Below, piece after piece: positions 9,004 to 20,495 of a stretch of DNA of 64,000 nucleotides. The notes under the pieces were generated by a model. That model made no database searches and was not told the DNA's origin. It saw only the letters and a list, made by a program, of their open reading frames with translations. Source of the stretch: Vibrio maritimus (lineage in GTDB: Bacteria > Pseudomonadota > Gammaproteobacteria > Enterobacterales > Vibrionaceae). Made by a program: the position numbers and the translations under genes. Every line of letters begins with the position of its first letter. The stretch's first letter is position 1. The stretch is taken from NCBI GenBank assembly GCA_003263775.1, contig JYJJ01000055.1:51341-115340 (forward strand). The letters are read 5' to 3'.

Positions 9004-9324
9004 TTACTCTTCATCAAACGCTTCAAACTCAATCCCCATCGCTGTCATCAGCTCTTTCGCTTCTGTTGGGATATCGTCTGGACGGTCTTTTCTCAAGTCT
9101 TCGTCGGTTGGAAGCGGCTGACCTGTGTAGGCGTGCAAGAACGCTTCGCACAATAGCTCACTGTTGGTTGCATGGCGTAGGTTATTGATTTGGCGACGAG
9201 TACGCTCATCGGTCAATACCTTTAGCACCTTCAGCGGGATAGACACTGTGATTTTTTTTACCTGCTCGCTTTTTTTACCGTGCTCCGCATATGGGCTAAT
9301 GTATTCACCATTCCAATCTGCCAT
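9004..9324 (-). CDS. metJ: Methionine regulon repressor MetJ
   Basis: A ribbon-helix-helix repressor that binds met boxes when loaded with S-adenosylmethionine. The protein has 106 residues, one more than E. coli MetJ. The DNA-contacting beta strand is [40 protein letters not shown] (about residues 22-61), given here as separate parts of a conserved block. The gene is divergent from metB, with four tandem met boxes between them, so it regulates itself and metBL. Confidence 0.97.
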   Translation of the reverse strand: MADWNGEYISPYAEHGKKSEQVKKITVSIPLKVLKVLTDERTRRQINNLRHATNSELLCEAFLHAYTGQPLPTDEDLRKDRPDDIPTEAKELMTAMGIEFEAFDEE

Positions 9325-9403
9325 TACACACCTTCGCTCTGTTAATCATAAATAGTAGTAATAAGTATGCTGCAATTTTAGCGGGATTTACCGCCATAAG
9401 CAA

Positions 9404-9435
9404 AGACATATAGACGTCTAGAAGTGTTGACGTCT
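9404..9435. promoter_or_regulatory. Four tandem met boxes (MetJ operator)
   Basis: Four adjoining 8-bp boxes: AGACATAT, AGACGTCT, AGAAGTGT and TGACGTCT. The second is the exact consensus. They lie in the metJ-metB divergent promoter region, about 155 bases before metB. Confidence 0.93.
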
Positions 9436-9588
9436 CACATTTTGGAAAGTAAAGTGGGGCAACGAATGTGGACATTTATTTTAATGCAATGTTAATTCTT
9501 TAACGTTTGTGGCGTTTGCCGGTTCCCATATTACCGGTAAAAGTAGACACTGTGGCTCTAGCCATGCGATCTGAGAAAGGAAGTTTCT

Positions 9589-10758
9589 ATGAGCAATCGG
9601 AAGCCAGCGACAATAGCCGTACGTACTGGTATCGAATCGGATACCCAGCATCACGCTGTGGTGCCACCTATTTATCTTTCTACTAACTACGGATTCCCTG
9701 CGTTTGGGGAAGTGCCGACTTACGATTACACCCGCTCAGGAAACCCAAACCGAGGTTTACTAGAAACCGCTCTGTACGAGCTGGAATCAGGTAAAGGTGC
9801 GGTAGTGACTAACTGTGGTACCTCTGCCCTTAACCTCTGGGTTTCGGCTTTCTTAGGTCCAGAAGACACCATTATTGCTCCTCACGACTGTTATGGCGGT
9901 ACTTACCGTTTATTTAACACGCGTGCACAAAAAGGGGATTTCAAGGTTCAGTTTGTTGATCAAAGCGATGAGCAAGCTTTTGATGCGGCACTTGAGAAAA
10001 AACCGAAACTTATCCTACTTGAAACTCCGTCCAACCCGCTAGTGCGCGTCGTTGATATCGCAGCCGTGTGTGAAAAAGCTAAGAAAGTGGGCGCGCTAGT
10101 GGCGGTAGACAATACCTTTTTGACACCGGTGTACCAAAAGCCTCTTGAGTTGGGTGCTGACTTTGTAATCCACTCCACCACTAAGTATATCAACGGTCAC
10201 TCTGATGTGATTGGCGGTGTGGTGATCACCAAAACGGAAGAGCACGCAGAAGAGCTCGCATGGTGGGGCAACTGTATCGGCGCGACGGGCACGCCATTTG
10301 ATAGTTACATGACGCTGCGCGGTATTCGCACCCTTGGCGCTCGCATGCGTGTTCATGAAGAAAGCTCACAACAGATCCTAGATTTTCTTAAGCCGCAACC
10401 ATTGGTGAAAGTGATTTATCACCCGAGCTTGCCAGAGCATCCGGGTCATGAGATTGCTAAAAAACAGCAGTCTGGCTTTGGCTCTATGTTGAGCTTTGAG
10501 TTCGCAGGTAGCTTTGAGCAACTGAAATATTTTGTCGGTGAGCTAGAGTTATTCTCGCTCGCGGAATCATTGGGCGGTGTAGAAAGTCTGATTTGCCACC
10601 CTGCATCTATGACACACCGTGCGATGGGTGAAGAGGCATTGGCAGAAGCCGGCGTATCTCAGCAGCTACTTCGTCTCTCTGTTGGCCTGGAAGATGCGCA
10701 AGATCTGATTGATGACCTTGCTCAGGCATTTGAGAAAGCATCTGCGTTTGGAGGATAA
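9589..10758 (+). CDS. metB: Cystathionine gamma-synthase
   Basis: A PLP enzyme that joins O-succinylhomoserine and cysteine to give cystathionine, a step of methionine synthesis. It has 389 residues, close to E. coli MetB at 386. The PLP lysine is Lys199 in HSTTKYINGHSDVIGG, and the phosphate-binding region follows the NCGTSALNLW segment near residue 80. The start at 9589 is preceded by GAAAGGAAG. It is followed after six bases by metL, so the two form an operon under MetJ control. The related enzyme cystathionine beta-lyase is excluded by genome context and the AVRTGIESDTQHHAVVPPIY N-terminus of MetB. Confidence 0.96.
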   Translation: MSNRKPATIAVRTGIESDTQHHAVVPPIYLSTNYGFPAFGEVPTYDYTRSGNPNRGLLETALYELESGKGAVVTNCGTSALNLWVSAFLGPEDTIIAPHDCYGGTYRLFNTRAQKGDFKVQFVDQSDEQAFDAALEKKPKLILLETPSNPLVRVVDIAAVCEKAKKVGALVAVDNTFLTPVYQKPLELGADFVIHSTTKYINGHSDVIGGVVITKTEEHAEELAWWGNCIGATGTPFDSYMTLRGIRTLGARMRVHEESSQQILDFLKPQPLVKVIYHPSLPEHPGHEIAKKQQSGFGSMLSFEFAGSFEQLKYFVGELELFSLAESLGGVESLICHPASMTHRAMGEEALAEAGVSQQLLRLSVGLEDAQDLIDDLAQAFEKASAFGG

Positions 10759-10764
10759 GCCGGC

Positions 10765-13212
10765 ATGAGTCAAAGCAGTACCCTAAGCAGCGCCTTAGGC
10801 GGAAAGAGTAACAAGCAGTTGCACAAATTTGGCGGCAGCAGCTTAGCCGATCCTGAGTGTTATCGTCGTGTCGTCTCTATTTTAAAAGACTACTCCAATG
10901 AGGAAGATCTCATTGTGGTCTCGGCAGCGGGTAAAACCACCAACCGTCTTATCGAATTTCTCGATGCACTGAATAAAGATGGGCGCATTGCCCATGAACA
11001 CCTTCAAGCACTGCGTCAATTTCAGATTGAGCTGGTGGAATCGCTGTTAACGGGTGAAGAAGCTGAAAGCCTTGTCTCTCAGCTGAAAGATGAATTCAGT
11101 ACGCTGGGTGAGCTTAGCTATCCACTGACGGATGCCGAGCGCGCAGCTGTGCTGGGTCATGGTGAAGTGTGGTCTTCACGCCTTTTAGCGGCACTGCTTA
11201 GACAGAGTGAGCTCCCAGCAGTCGCACAAGATGCCAGAGCATTTCTGCGCGCTGAGTTTGGTACTCAGCCTGAGGTCGATCGCGCTAAATCGTATCCGTT
11301 GATTAAAGAAGTATTGGCGCAGCATGCGCATCACCGTGTGGTGATTACCGGTTTCATGGCGCAAAGTGAATGCGGTGAAACTGTGCTACTCGGTCGCAAT
11401 GGCTCTGACTATTCCGCGACTGTGATTGGCGCATTGGCTGAAGTTTCTTGCGTGACGATTTGGAGCGATGTCGCAGGCGTATACAGCGCTGACCCACGTG
11501 TGGTTAATGATGCCTGCTTGTTGCCACTATTGCGATTGGATGAAGCCAGCGAGTTGGCGCGGTTAGCCGCCCCTGTACTTCACAGTCGTACACTCCAGCC
11601 TGTGGCACAAAGTGCCATGGATTTGAGTCTTCGCTGCAGTTATCAGCCGGAGTCGGGCTCAACGCGTATTGAGCGTGTGCTGGCCTCTGGACGTGGTGCA
11701 AAGATTATCACCTCGCTTGATGAAGTATTACTGATTGAGCTGGCTTTCGCTGCTGGTCATGACTTTGAGCGAGCTCAAACGGAAGTACTTAACGGTCTGA
11801 AGCGCGCACAATTGGCGCCGTTGGCGTTTGAAGCGCAAGCTGACCAACATCGACTCCGTCTTGCTTACACCGCTGAGATTGCCTCTGGTGCTCTCACTGA
11901 ACTGCAAGATCTCGCGATTGAAGCCGAGATAAAACTTAAAGAAGGTTACTCCATGTTGGCCGCTGTTGGCGCTGGTGTGACTAAAAACGCCAACCATTGC
12001 TTTGGTTTTTATCAGCAGCTAAAACATGCCCCTGTAGAGTTTTTCTCAGAAGCCGAGTCGCAATTGAGTCTTGCCGCTGTACTACGCAAATCAGACATTC
12101 AGCCGCTAGTGAAATCGGTACACACACAACTATTCCAAGCGCAAAAGCGCGTTGCGGTAGCGCTGTGTGGCAAAGGTAACATTGGCTCAAGCTGGTTAGA
12201 GCTGTTCAAAGAGCAGAAAAGCGAGCTTGAGAAGCGTCGCGGCATGAGTTTCAACCTAGTAGCAGTTATTGACAGTCAGACCTATTGGTTTGATGAAGAG
12301 GGTATCGACGAGCAGCAGGTACTTGCACGCTACGAAGATGAAGCGATTGAATACCAAGGTGACATCTGGCTGCAACGTTTAGCTGGACTTCAAGGCTATG
12401 ATGAAGGTGTAGTGTTAGATGTGACAGCGAGCGCGGCACTAGCTGAAAGATATGTGAGTATTGCAGAGCATGGCCTGCACCTTATCTCAGCAAACAAAGT
12501 TGCCGGCTCAGCACCAAGCAATGATTACCATGCGGTGCAAGATGCGTTCTCAAAAACCGGTCGTCACTGGCTTTATAACGCCACTGTGGGCGCAGGGTTA
12601 CCCATAAACCATACCGTTCGCGATCTGCGTGAAAGCGGCGATGACATTGTTGCGCTATCGGGTATCTTCTCTGGCACCTTGTCTTGGTTGTTCCAGCAGT
12701 TTGATGGCACAGTACCTTTTGCCGAGCTAGTAGATCTAGCATGGCAGCAGGGCTTAACCGAGCCTGATCCGCGCTCAGACCTTGATGGTTCTGATGTGAT
12801 GCGCAAGCTGGTTATCTTAGCGCGCGAGTCGGGATTGGATATTGAACCTGACGCGGTTGAAGTGGAGTCTTTAGTTCCTGAAGAGCTTGCTGAGTTATCG
12901 CTTGAAGGATTCTTTGAACAAGCTTCCTTGTTAAGTGAAATTCTACAAGAACGCTTAGAGAAAGCTCAGCGTGAAGAGAAGGTGTTGCGTTACGTTGCTC
13001 GTCTTGATAGACAGGGTAAAGCGCGAGTAGGAATTGAAGCGCTATCGAAAGAGCATGCGCTGGCGAATCTTCTGCCTTGTGACAATATCTTTGCGATAGA
13101 GAGCAAGTGGTATAAAGATAACCCGTTGGTGATTCGTGGCCCTGGTGCGGGTCGTGAAGTGACGGCTGGGGCGATTCAGTCGGATTTGAATTTGATGTCG
13201 AGCTTCTTCTAA
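10765..13212 (+). CDS. metL: Bifunctional aspartokinase II / homoserine dehydrogenase II
   Basis: This 815-residue fusion catalyses the first and third steps of the aspartate pathway for methionine. The aspartokinase domain (about residues 15-310) begins with the HKFGGSSLADPE motif. A regulatory linker follows, then the homoserine dehydrogenase domain from about residue 460, with the nucleotide-binding motif ALCGKGNIGSSW near 466-477. The MetL-type linker and the metB neighbour separate it from ThrA. It overlaps no other gene and is followed by a long terminator hairpin. Confidence 0.97.
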   Translation: MSQSSTLSSALGGKSNKQLHKFGGSSLADPECYRRVVSILKDYSNEEDLIVVSAAGKTTNRLIEFLDALNKDGRIAHEHLQALRQFQIELVESLLTGEEAESLVSQLKDEFSTLGELSYPLTDAERAAVLGHGEVWSSRLLAALLRQSELPAVAQDARAFLRAEFGTQPEVDRAKSYPLIKEVLAQHAHHRVVITGFMAQSECGETVLLGRNGSDYSATVIGALAEVSCVTIWSDVAGVYSADPRVVNDACLLPLLRLDEASELARLAAPVLHSRTLQPVAQSAMDLSLRCSYQPESGSTRIERVLASGRGAKIITSLDEVLLIELAFAAGHDFERAQTEVLNGLKRAQLAPLAFEAQADQHRLRLAYTAEIASGALTELQDLAIEAEIKLKEGYSMLAAVGAGVTKNANHCFGFYQQLKHAPVEFFSEAESQLSLAAVLRKSDIQPLVKSVHTQLFQAQKRVAVALCGKGNIGSSWLELFKEQKSELEKRRGMSFNLVAVIDSQTYWFDEEGIDEQQVLARYEDEAIEYQGDIWLQRLAGLQGYDEGVVLDVTASAALAERYVSIAEHGLHLISANKVAGSAPSNDYHAVQDAFSKTGRHWLYNATVGAGLPINHTVRDLRESGDDIVALSGIFSGTLSWLFQQFDGTVPFAELVDLAWQQGLTEPDPRSDLDGSDVMRKLVILARESGLDIEPDAVEVESLVPEELAELSLEGFFEQASLLSEILQERLEKAQREEKVLRYVARLDRQGKARVGIEALSKEHALANLLPCDNIFAIESKWYKDNPLVIRGPGAGREVTAGAIQSDLNLMSSFF

Positions 13213-13253
13213 ACAAAAACAGGAAACGAGAAATCGTTTCCCTGTTTTTGTTT
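13211..13253 (+). terminator. Terminator of metBL
   Basis: A long hairpin pairs AAACAAAAACAG-GAAACGA with TCGTTTC-CTGTTTTTGTTT around a GAAA loop, with one bulged C. It begins at the metL stop codon. Confidence 0.88.
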
Positions 13254-13337
13254 GTGATCTTCAATTTCCCTAACTCACCACATGAAAAAAATTCATAATC
13301 CCTCTATTGACTTTAAAACCTATTCATTTCATTCTGT

Positions 13338-13361
13338 AGACATATAGACGTCTAAACGTCA
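13338..13361. promoter_or_regulatory. Met boxes upstream of metF
   Basis: Three adjoining 8-bp boxes AGACATAT, AGACGTCT and AAACGTCA lie 86 to 109 bases before metF. The first two are identical to the first two boxes at metJ/metB. Confidence 0.92.
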
Positions 13362-13419
13362 AAAATTAAAAATCATCATTTAAAGACAGACAGGTTTTAT
13401 CTGAGATTGGATGGGATAA

Positions 13420-14337
<918 letters not shown>

Positions 14338-14357
14338 ATGCTTATTCAATGACAAAT

Positions 14358-14391
14358 AAAAAACGCCAATCTGAAAAGGTTGGCGTTTTTT
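14358..14391. terminator. Bidirectional terminator between metF and aphA
   Basis: The stem AAAAAACGCCAA / TTGGCGTTTTTT (14358-14369 with 14380-14391) has a ten-base loop and lies between convergent genes. Confidence 0.88.
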
Positions 14392-14413
14392 TATGCGTTA
14401 ACTCAGAACTGGA

Positions 14414-14953
14414 TTACGCCAGCGCTTCTAGTTCCGCGAGTGCTTCTTCTGCCCAGTCTAACCATGCTTGACGTGCAAGTAGGTTACGGCGAAGAGTTAG
14501 GCGCTCGAGGCGCGCGTGTTTCTCAAGCGTGCTTGGTGTTGCGTAGTAAGCCGCTTCAATTTCACGGTAGTGTGCAACCAGCTTTTTCGACTCTTCGATA
14601 AGCTCTTCAAGTTGGATGCGGAACGCAGCAGAAGGCTGAACGGCACAAGCTGCCAGTTTCGCTGAGAACTCATCACGAACGGTTGGGTGTACAGTTGGTT
14701 GCTCAAACCACTCGCCAAGCGCGCTGCGGCCGGCATCTGTGATTGAGTAAACTTTACGATCCGGTTTGCCTTCTTGAGGTTCAAGTTTACAAGTAACTAG
14801 GGCTTTGTCCGCCATCTTGTTCAGTTCGCGGTAGACCTGTTGGTGGCTTGCTTTCCAGAAGTAACCGATGCTAGCAGAAAATTCCTTAGTAATGTCGTAG
14901 CCCGTTGCGTCACGAGTGCTTAGGACAGTAAGGATAACGTGTGGTAGTGACAT
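14414..14953 (-). CDS. aphA: Quorum-sensing and virulence regulator AphA (PadR family)
   Basis: A PadR-type winged-helix regulator of 179 residues, the same length as V. cholerae AphA. The first 48 residues (MSLPHVILTVLSTRDATGYD and onward) match my memory of V. cholerae AphA almost exactly, with the winged helix in residues 1-85 and a C-terminal antiparallel coiled coil. In vibrios AphA is the low-cell-density master regulator, opposed by LuxR/HapR and activated post-transcriptionally by Qrr small RNAs. In V. cholerae it activates virulence with AphB. The unusually long upstream region fits this heavy regulation. Its regulon in this species cannot be read from sequence. Confidence 0.96.
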   Translation of the reverse strand: MSLPHVILTVLSTRDATGYDITKEFSASIGYFWKASHQQVYRELNKMADKALVTCKLEPQEGKPDRKVYSITDAGRSALGEWFEQPTVHPTVRDEFSAKLAACAVQPSAAFRIQLEELIEESKKLVAHYREIEAAYYATPSTLEKHARLERLTLRRNLLARQAWLDWAEEALAELEALA

Positions 14954-15301
14954 GTCTTAAATCCAAATGGTCAAAATCTTAGTAATAGTTATGTTGTTCT
15001 TTTAAGTGCGTTTGTGGTTGAACGATTACACCATGCAAGCGCCTTGGAATCTTGGTTGATTCCAGGAAACTCGCGCAAAGAACAGTGCACCTCGCCAAAG
15101 CGGGTACCAATAACCGTGTTTAAAGCCTTTGTCACCTAGACAGCCACATGAACATGTGACCAACGCCGTCGACGTCGTAATTTTATTTTTATCGAACAGC
15201 GGAATGTAATTATATCTGAATTATATAAGCAAAAAGTGGAATAGAATGCGATACCACTTCAAAAAACTAACAAAACTCTCAGTAAGTATGCCAGTAAAAA
15301 T
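14954..15301 (-). promoter_or_regulatory. aphA leader and promoter region
   Basis: A spacer of about 350 bases with no gene. It holds a hairpin with stem TGGAATC/GATTCCA (15045-15064), the plus-strand sequence GTCACCTAG (15131-15139) that matches the conserved Qrr core so that the aphA mRNA would carry its complement, and a CACATG/CATGTG dyad (15145-15158). An AT-rich dyad TTATAT-N7-ATATAA (15210-15228) loosely resembles a LuxR/HapR box. Assignments other than the dyads themselves are inference from known aphA regulation. Confidence 0.5.
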
Positions 15302-15326
15302 AAAAGGCCGCAACTTGCGACCTTTT
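15302..15326 (-). terminator. Terminator of ppc
   Basis: AAAAGG and CGCA pair with TGCG and CCTTTT with one internal mismatch; read on the minus strand it is followed by TATTTTTA. Confidence 0.7.
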
Positions 15327-15352
15327 GTCTCTTTTGTAAAATAATATATCGT

Positions 15353-17986
15353 TTAGCCGGTATTTCGCATACCAGCAGCGATGCCTGCAATGGTCACCAT
15401 GAGTGCTTCTTCTAGCTCAGACTCTGTTTCTTCACTCTGACGAGTACGATACAGAAGCTCAGCTTGCAGCATGTTGAGTGGCTCAACATAGATGTTACGT
15501 AGGCGAATTGACTCTTGTCCCCAAGGATCGCTTTGCATTAGGTGGTTGTGGTTTTCTACGTTCAGTACCGCAACGATGTCTTTTTGCAATTGACCACGCA
15601 GTTTGTCGCCGAGAGGCAACAGCTCTGGATCCGCAAGACGTTTATCGTAGTAGCGAGAGATTTCCATATTACACTTGGTGTAAACCATCTCTAGCATACC
15701 TAGACGCGTTGAGAAGAATGGCCATTCGCGACACATCTCTTCTAGCAGCGCTTGGTGGCCCTTGTCGATAGAGTATTGAATCGCTTCACCAGCACCCAGC
15801 CATGCAGGCAGTACTAGGCGGTTTTGACTCCATGAGAAAATCCATGGAATTGCACGTAGGCTTTCAACGCCGCCATTTGGGTTACGTTTTGCAGGGCGAG
15901 AACCAAGAGGCAGTTTGCCTAGCTCTAGTTCAGGCGTTGCCTGGCGGAAGTATGGGACAAAGTCTGGCTCGCCACGAACCACTTTACGGTAAGCATCGCA
16001 AGAGACTTGAGATAGAACTTCCATTAGGTCGCGCCAATCTTGCTTCGGCTCTGGTGGCGGCATTAGGTTTGCCTCCAGAATCGCACTTGCGTATAGGTTG
16101 AAGCTGTTGACTGCAATTTCTGGTAGACCAAGCTTAAAGCGGATCATCTCGCCTTGCTCGGTCACACGTAGGCCGCCTTTAAGGCTCTTCGGTGGCTGAG
16201 AAAGCAGTGCCGCGTGCGCTGGCGCACCACCACGACCAATGGTACCGCCACGGCCGTGGAACAGCGTGATGTCGATGCCTGCTTCTTCGCCAACAGCGAC
16301 CAGTTTTTCCATCGCGCTGTACTGAGCCCAACCCGCAGCCATTACGCCGGCGTCTTTTGCTGAGTCAGAATAGCCAATCATCACCATTTGATGGTTTTGG
16401 ATATAGCCACGATACCAGTCGATATCGAATAGCTGCTTCATGACCGCTTCTGAGTTGTTCAGGTCATCAAGGGTTTCAAACAGTGGGCAAACGTCCATAC
16501 GGAACTTACAGCCACACTCTTGAAGGATAAGATGAACAGCTAGAACGTCCGACGCTGTGCGTGCCATAGAAATCACATAGGCACCAAATGCTTCACGAGA
16601 TTGTGATGCAATCACTCGGCAAGTATCGAGAACTTCTTGCACTGGCTCTGAAGGCTCCCAGTCACGTGGTAGCAATGGGCGCTTCGAGCTTAGCTCGTTA
16701 ATTAGGAAAGAAACCTTGTCTTGTTCGCTCCACTGGTCGTAGTCGCCGAGACCTAGGTGACGCGTTAGCTCAGAAATTACATCTGAATGACGAGTGCTTT
16801 CTTGGCGAATATCGAGACGTACTAGATGAACACCGAATGCCTTCACGCGGCGAAGTGTGTCGAGCAGTGAACCGTCGGCGATGATTGCCATACCACTTTC
16901 ACGAAGAGACTTGTAGCAAGCCATGAGCGGCTCCCAAAGCTGGGAGATGTCTTCAAGGATTGGCTTGTTTGGCACATCTTGATGGTTAATTTGCGCTTCA
17001 AGTACTTCCATGGTGTTCACTAGAAGCTTGCGAACCGGTTTTAGGATAGCGCGGTACGGTTCGTGTGCATCGCCCGCAAGATCGCGAACCTGATCGTTGC
17101 AATTCACCATAGAGAGCTCAGTGATGAGCTCTTGGAAATCTTTTAGGTAAAGCTCAGCCGCTTTCCAGCGTGACAGTAGCATGACTTCACGCGTAATTTT
17201 GTGTGTGACAAATGGGTTACCGTCGCGGTCACCGCCCATCCAAGATGAGAAGTGTACTGGGCGCGCATCAATAGGCAGCCCTTCGTCTAGGTAGCCTTTT
17301 AGGCGCTCGTCAAAATCACGTAAGAACTCAGGAACCGCATCCCATAGTGAGTTCTCAACGACAGCAAAGCCCCATTTTGCTTCGTCAAGTGGCGTTGGTC
17401 GTTGCTGACGGATCACATCTGAGTGCCAGCTTTGTGAGATGAGCTGCTCTAGACGACGCTCGGTTTTTTTGCGCTCTTTATCAGACAGCTCGTTAAGCTC
17501 TAGCTTAGAGAGACACTCGTTGATTTTGACCAGCTTGTTGATCATGGTGCGGCGAGTGATTTCTGTTGGGTGAGCGGTCAGCACAAGCTCGATGTTGAGG
17601 TCGCGAACGGCCTGAACCGTGTCGAACTTGCTGACATCTTGCTGGCTAAGCTTAGAAAACAGTGTATAGATTGGGTCTGGCTCACAGACATCGGCTTCGC
17701 AGCTGCGCGAGATCGTGTGGTATTGATCAGCGATGTTGGTGAGGTTTAGGAACTGGTTAAATGCGCGAGCGACTGGAGTAAGTTGCTCATTTGGCAGGCT
17801 TTTAATCTCTTCAATGAGAATGTCACGATCGGCTTCATTGCCTGCGCGTACTACGGATTTAGAAAGCTTACGAATCTTCTCTACTTTCTCTAGGATCTCG
17901 TCTCCATGCGCTTCCCTGATGGTGTTACCCAACAGGTGCCCTAGCATCCTAACATTGCTCTTCAATGGGGCATATTTTTCGTTCAT
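15353..17986 (-). CDS. ppc: Phosphoenolpyruvate carboxylase
   Basis: It carboxylates PEP to oxaloacetate, replenishing the TCA cycle. At 877 residues it is close to E. coli Ppc at 883. Catalytic landmarks are the His motif [12 protein letters not shown] near residue 135, the Lys motif YSDSAKDAG near 540 and the glycine-rich loop [14 protein letters not shown] near 575-588. The C-terminus ends in RNTG, the conserved terminal segment. It is a single gene, facing away from aphA and upstream of argE in the same orientation. Confidence 0.98.
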   Translation of the reverse strand: MNEKYAPLKSNVRMLGHLLGNTIREAHGDEILEKVEKIRKLSKSVVRAGNEADRDILIEEIKSLPNEQLTPVARAFNQFLNLTNIADQYHTISRSCEADVCEPDPIYTLFSKLSQQDVSKFDTVQAVRDLNIELVLTAHPTEITRRTMINKLVKINECLSKLELNELSDKERKKTERRLEQLISQSWHSDVIRQQRPTPLDEAKWGFAVVENSLWDAVPEFLRDFDERLKGYLDEGLPIDARPVHFSSWMGGDRDGNPFVTHKITREVMLLSRWKAAELYLKDFQELITELSMVNCNDQVRDLAGDAHEPYRAILKPVRKLLVNTMEVLEAQINHQDVPNKPILEDISQLWEPLMACYKSLRESGMAIIADGSLLDTLRRVKAFGVHLVRLDIRQESTRHSDVISELTRHLGLGDYDQWSEQDKVSFLINELSSKRPLLPRDWEPSEPVQEVLDTCRVIASQSREAFGAYVISMARTASDVLAVHLILQECGCKFRMDVCPLFETLDDLNNSEAVMKQLFDIDWYRGYIQNHQMVMIGYSDSAKDAGVMAAGWAQYSAMEKLVAVGEEAGIDITLFHGRGGTIGRGGAPAHAALLSQPPKSLKGGLRVTEQGEMIRFKLGLPEIAVNSFNLYASAILEANLMPPPEPKQDWRDLMEVLSQVSCDAYRKVVRGEPDFVPYFRQATPELELGKLPLGSRPAKRNPNGGVESLRAIPWIFSWSQNRLVLPAWLGAGEAIQYSIDKGHQALLEEMCREWPFFSTRLGMLEMVYTKCNMEISRYYDKRLADPELLPLGDKLRGQLQKDIVAVLNVENHNHLMQSDPWGQESIRLRNIYVEPLNMLQAELLYRTRQSEETESELEEALMVTIAGIAAGMRNTG

Positions 17987-18168
17987 AGTCGTCCTGCCTT
18001 GTAATTTAACTACATCCGTTATTCCTTATCAGCCTCACAATCTAGCGAAAAATGTTAGTGCGAGTCAAATAAAGTAAACCAAGTTTGCATTTATCGTGCT
18101 GGCACGAAAAACGCACACTTGGTCGAGTTAAAAGGTTGAATTGTTGAAAATTTATTACAGAATATCGT

Positions 18169-19308
18169 TTATTCGAAGCAATACTGCTTCATTGCTTTGG
18201 CTAAGATATCGATGGTCGGGTCAATAAAATCAAAGCTCAAAAACTCATCAGGCTGGTGAGCTTGGTCTATTGAACCAGGGCCGAGCACCAAGGTAGGGCA
18301 CAGCTGCTGCAAAAATGGTGCTTCGGTACAATAGTTGACCGTTTCTGATGGGGTTTCACACAATGTTTCCATTCCACCAACAAATGGGTGTTTATGGTCG
18401 CACTCATAGCCAGGAATTGGCTCGTGTAGGGCGGTAATCGTTAATCGTCCCGGCCATTTTGCCTCAACTTCTTTGAGCGCATCACGCAACAGGTTATCCA
18501 AGCCATCTAAGCTGATGCCCGGCAGTGGTCTGACATCGTAATGCAGTTCACAACAGCCACAAATACGGTTTGCACTGTCACCGCCGTGAATATGACCAAG
18601 GTTAAGGGTAGGGCTAGGGATAGCGAAGCCAGGGTGGTGATACTCTTTTACTAGTTTGTCGCGCAGCTTCATCATCGCGTACATGACTTCATGCATGATT
18701 TCGATGGCATTAACGCCCAATGCTGGATCTGAAGAGTGGCCAGATTTGCCCGTCACTCGAATCGCGTTGGCCACATGGCCTTTATGGCCACGAATAGGCA
18801 CTAGACTGGTGGGTTCGCCAATAATGCAGTAATCCGGTTTGAATGGCGCGTTGTCGGTAAAGTGCCTTGCGCCCAGCATGGTGGTTTCTTCATCACAGGT
18901 CGCCAACACGTAAAGTGGTTTGGTTTGCTTGCTCCAATCGATTTTCTTGACGGCTTCGTAGATAAACGCGAAGAAGCCTTTCATATCTGCGGTGCCCAAG
19001 CCGTAGAAGCGGTTGTTGGCTTCGGTCAGATCGTGCGGATTGAAACTCCAGCGACCTTCATCAAATGGCACGGTATCACTGTGACCTGCCAATAGTAGAC
19101 CGCCTACGCCTTGTCCTTTCTTGGCAATCATATTGAACTTGTTCGGTTCAACCTCGATGACCTCAACCTCAAAACCTAGGTCTTTCATCCATGTCGCCAG
19201 CTTTTCGATCACTTTCTCGTTGCCATGATCCCAGCTTGGGTCCGTGGAGCTAATCGAAGGTGTGCTGATCAGGCCTTTGTAGACCTCTAAAAAACTAGGT
19301 AATTGCAT
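18169..19308 (-). CDS. argE: Acetylornithine deacetylase
   Basis: An M20-family zinc amidohydrolase that removes the acetyl group of N-acetylornithine to give ornithine. It has 379 residues. Metal-site motifs are [13 protein letters not shown] near residues 75-87 and [12 protein letters not shown] near 140. The gene is divergent from argCBG across a shared promoter region with ARG boxes, as in the enterics and vibrios. Confidence 0.96.
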   Translation of the reverse strand: MQLPSFLEVYKGLISTPSISSTDPSWDHGNEKVIEKLATWMKDLGFEVEVIEVEPNKFNMIAKKGQGVGGLLLAGHSDTVPFDEGRWSFNPHDLTEANNRFYGLGTADMKGFFAFIYEAVKKIDWSKQTKPLYVLATCDEETTMLGARHFTDNAPFKPDYCIIGEPTSLVPIRGHKGHVANAIRVTGKSGHSSDPALGVNAIEIMHEVMYAMMKLRDKLVKEYHHPGFAIPSPTLNLGHIHGGDSANRICGCCELHYDVRPLPGISLDGLDNLLRDALKEVEAKWPGRLTITALHEPIPGYECDHKHPFVGGMETLCETPSETVNYCTEAPFLQQLCPTLVLGPGSIDQAHQPDEFLSFDFIDPTIDILAKAMKQYCFE

Positions 19309-19353
19309 ATTATCTTCGCTTCTACTGTTGACAGATTAATCTTAAGACTGTAA

Positions 19354-19413
19354 AACACATATTAAATCAAAATAAATGAATAAAAAATCAATTAATGGCA
19401 TTTTTACTATATT
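19354..19413. promoter_or_regulatory. ARG boxes in the argE-argC divergent promoter
   Basis: The 18-bp box AATGAATAAAAAATCAAT (19375-19392) matches the ARG consensus TGAAT-N4-ATTCA with one or two mismatches. Exactly 21 bases upstream a second box shares the right half-site AATCA (19354-19371), and a weaker third lies 21 bases downstream (19396-19413). The 21-bp phasing is the known ArgR hexamer arrangement. Confidence 0.7.
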
Positions 19414-19476
19414 TATAATCATTAATTGCAGTTTTTACTAACAACGTTAAATCGACTTACTTACGGAATCAGAGTC

Positions 19477-20481
19477 ATGCTAAAAACCACTATTATTGGC
19501 GCATCAGGATACACAGGAGCGGAACTGGCTCTCATGGTGACCAAACACCCAGAGCTCACGCTATCAGGTTTGTACGTGTCCGCCAATAGTGTCGATGCAG
19601 GCAAACCGATTTCTCAGTTGCACGGTAAGTTGGCAGGCTTAGTTGAAATGCCAGTGCAGCCGCTGGTCGATGTGCAAAAAGCGGCAAGCGAATGTGACAT
19701 CGTATTTTTGGCAACAGCCCACGAAGTGAGCCACGACTTGGCGCCGGTTTTTTTGGCACAAGGTTGCCAAGTGTTTGACCTATCAGGCGCTTACCGCGTG
19801 AAAGCCGATGACTTTTATACCACCTTCTACGGCTTTGAGCATCAGCACGAAAACTGGTTGGACAAGGCGGTGTATGGCCTCGCAGAGTGGAACGCAAAAG
19901 AGATTGAAAGCGCGCAGCTCGTGGCAGTACCGGGTTGCTACCCAACCGCTTCGCAGCTGGCGATTAAACCGCTACTTGAAGCTGGTCTTGTCGATAGCAC
20001 CATGTGGCCTGTTATCAACGCAACCAGCGGTGTCTCTGGCGCAGGACGTAAAGCATCGATGACCAACAGCTTTTGCGAGGTCAGCCTTCAGCCATACGGC
20101 ATTTTTAATCACAGACACCAACCTGAGATTGCAACGCATTTAGGTTGTGATGTGATTTTTACTCCGCACCTGGGCAATTTTAAGCGCGGTATCTTGGCGA
20201 CCATCACCATGAAGCTCAGCGACGGTGTGACTGCTGAGCAGGTTGCATCAGCATTTTCGACCGCCTACGAAGGCAAACCAGGCGTACGCGTCAAAGGGGA
20301 AACTATCCCAAGAATTCAAGATGTTGAGAACACACCGTTCTGCGATATCGGTTATAAGGTTCAAGGCCAACACATCATCGTAGTGTCGGCGATTGATAAC
20401 CTGCTAAAAGGTGCATCGAGTCAAGCGATGCAGTGTTTGAACATCAAAAATCAGTTTGCACAGCTAACCGCGTTGGTTTAG
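19477..20481 (+). CDS. argC: N-acetyl-gamma-glutamyl-phosphate reductase
   Basis: An NADPH-dependent reductase, third step of arginine synthesis. ATG 19477 is chosen over a longer in-frame start because it yields [14 protein letters not shown], the family N-terminus with the dinucleotide-binding motif, and exactly 334 residues as in E. coli. The catalytic cysteine is Cys154 in [10 protein letters not shown]. It is followed 14 bases later by argB. Confidence 0.97.
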   Translation: MLKTTIIGASGYTGAELALMVTKHPELTLSGLYVSANSVDAGKPISQLHGKLAGLVEMPVQPLVDVQKAASECDIVFLATAHEVSHDLAPVFLAQGCQVFDLSGAYRVKADDFYTTFYGFEHQHENWLDKAVYGLAEWNAKEIESAQLVAVPGCYPTASQLAIKPLLEAGLVDSTMWPVINATSGVSGAGRKASMTNSFCEVSLQPYGIFNHRHQPEIATHLGCDVIFTPHLGNFKRGILATITMKLSDGVTAEQVASAFSTAYEGKPGVRVKGETIPRIQDVENTPFCDIGYKVQGQHIIVVSAIDNLLKGASSQAMQCLNIKNQFAQLTALV

Positions 20482-20495
20482 TCGAGGAGAGCAGC

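Noticed and set aside
12812..13264. 150-residue minus-strand frame antisense to metL
   Set aside because: Shadow of the metL codons; low-complexity Ser/His/Pro composition and no RBS.
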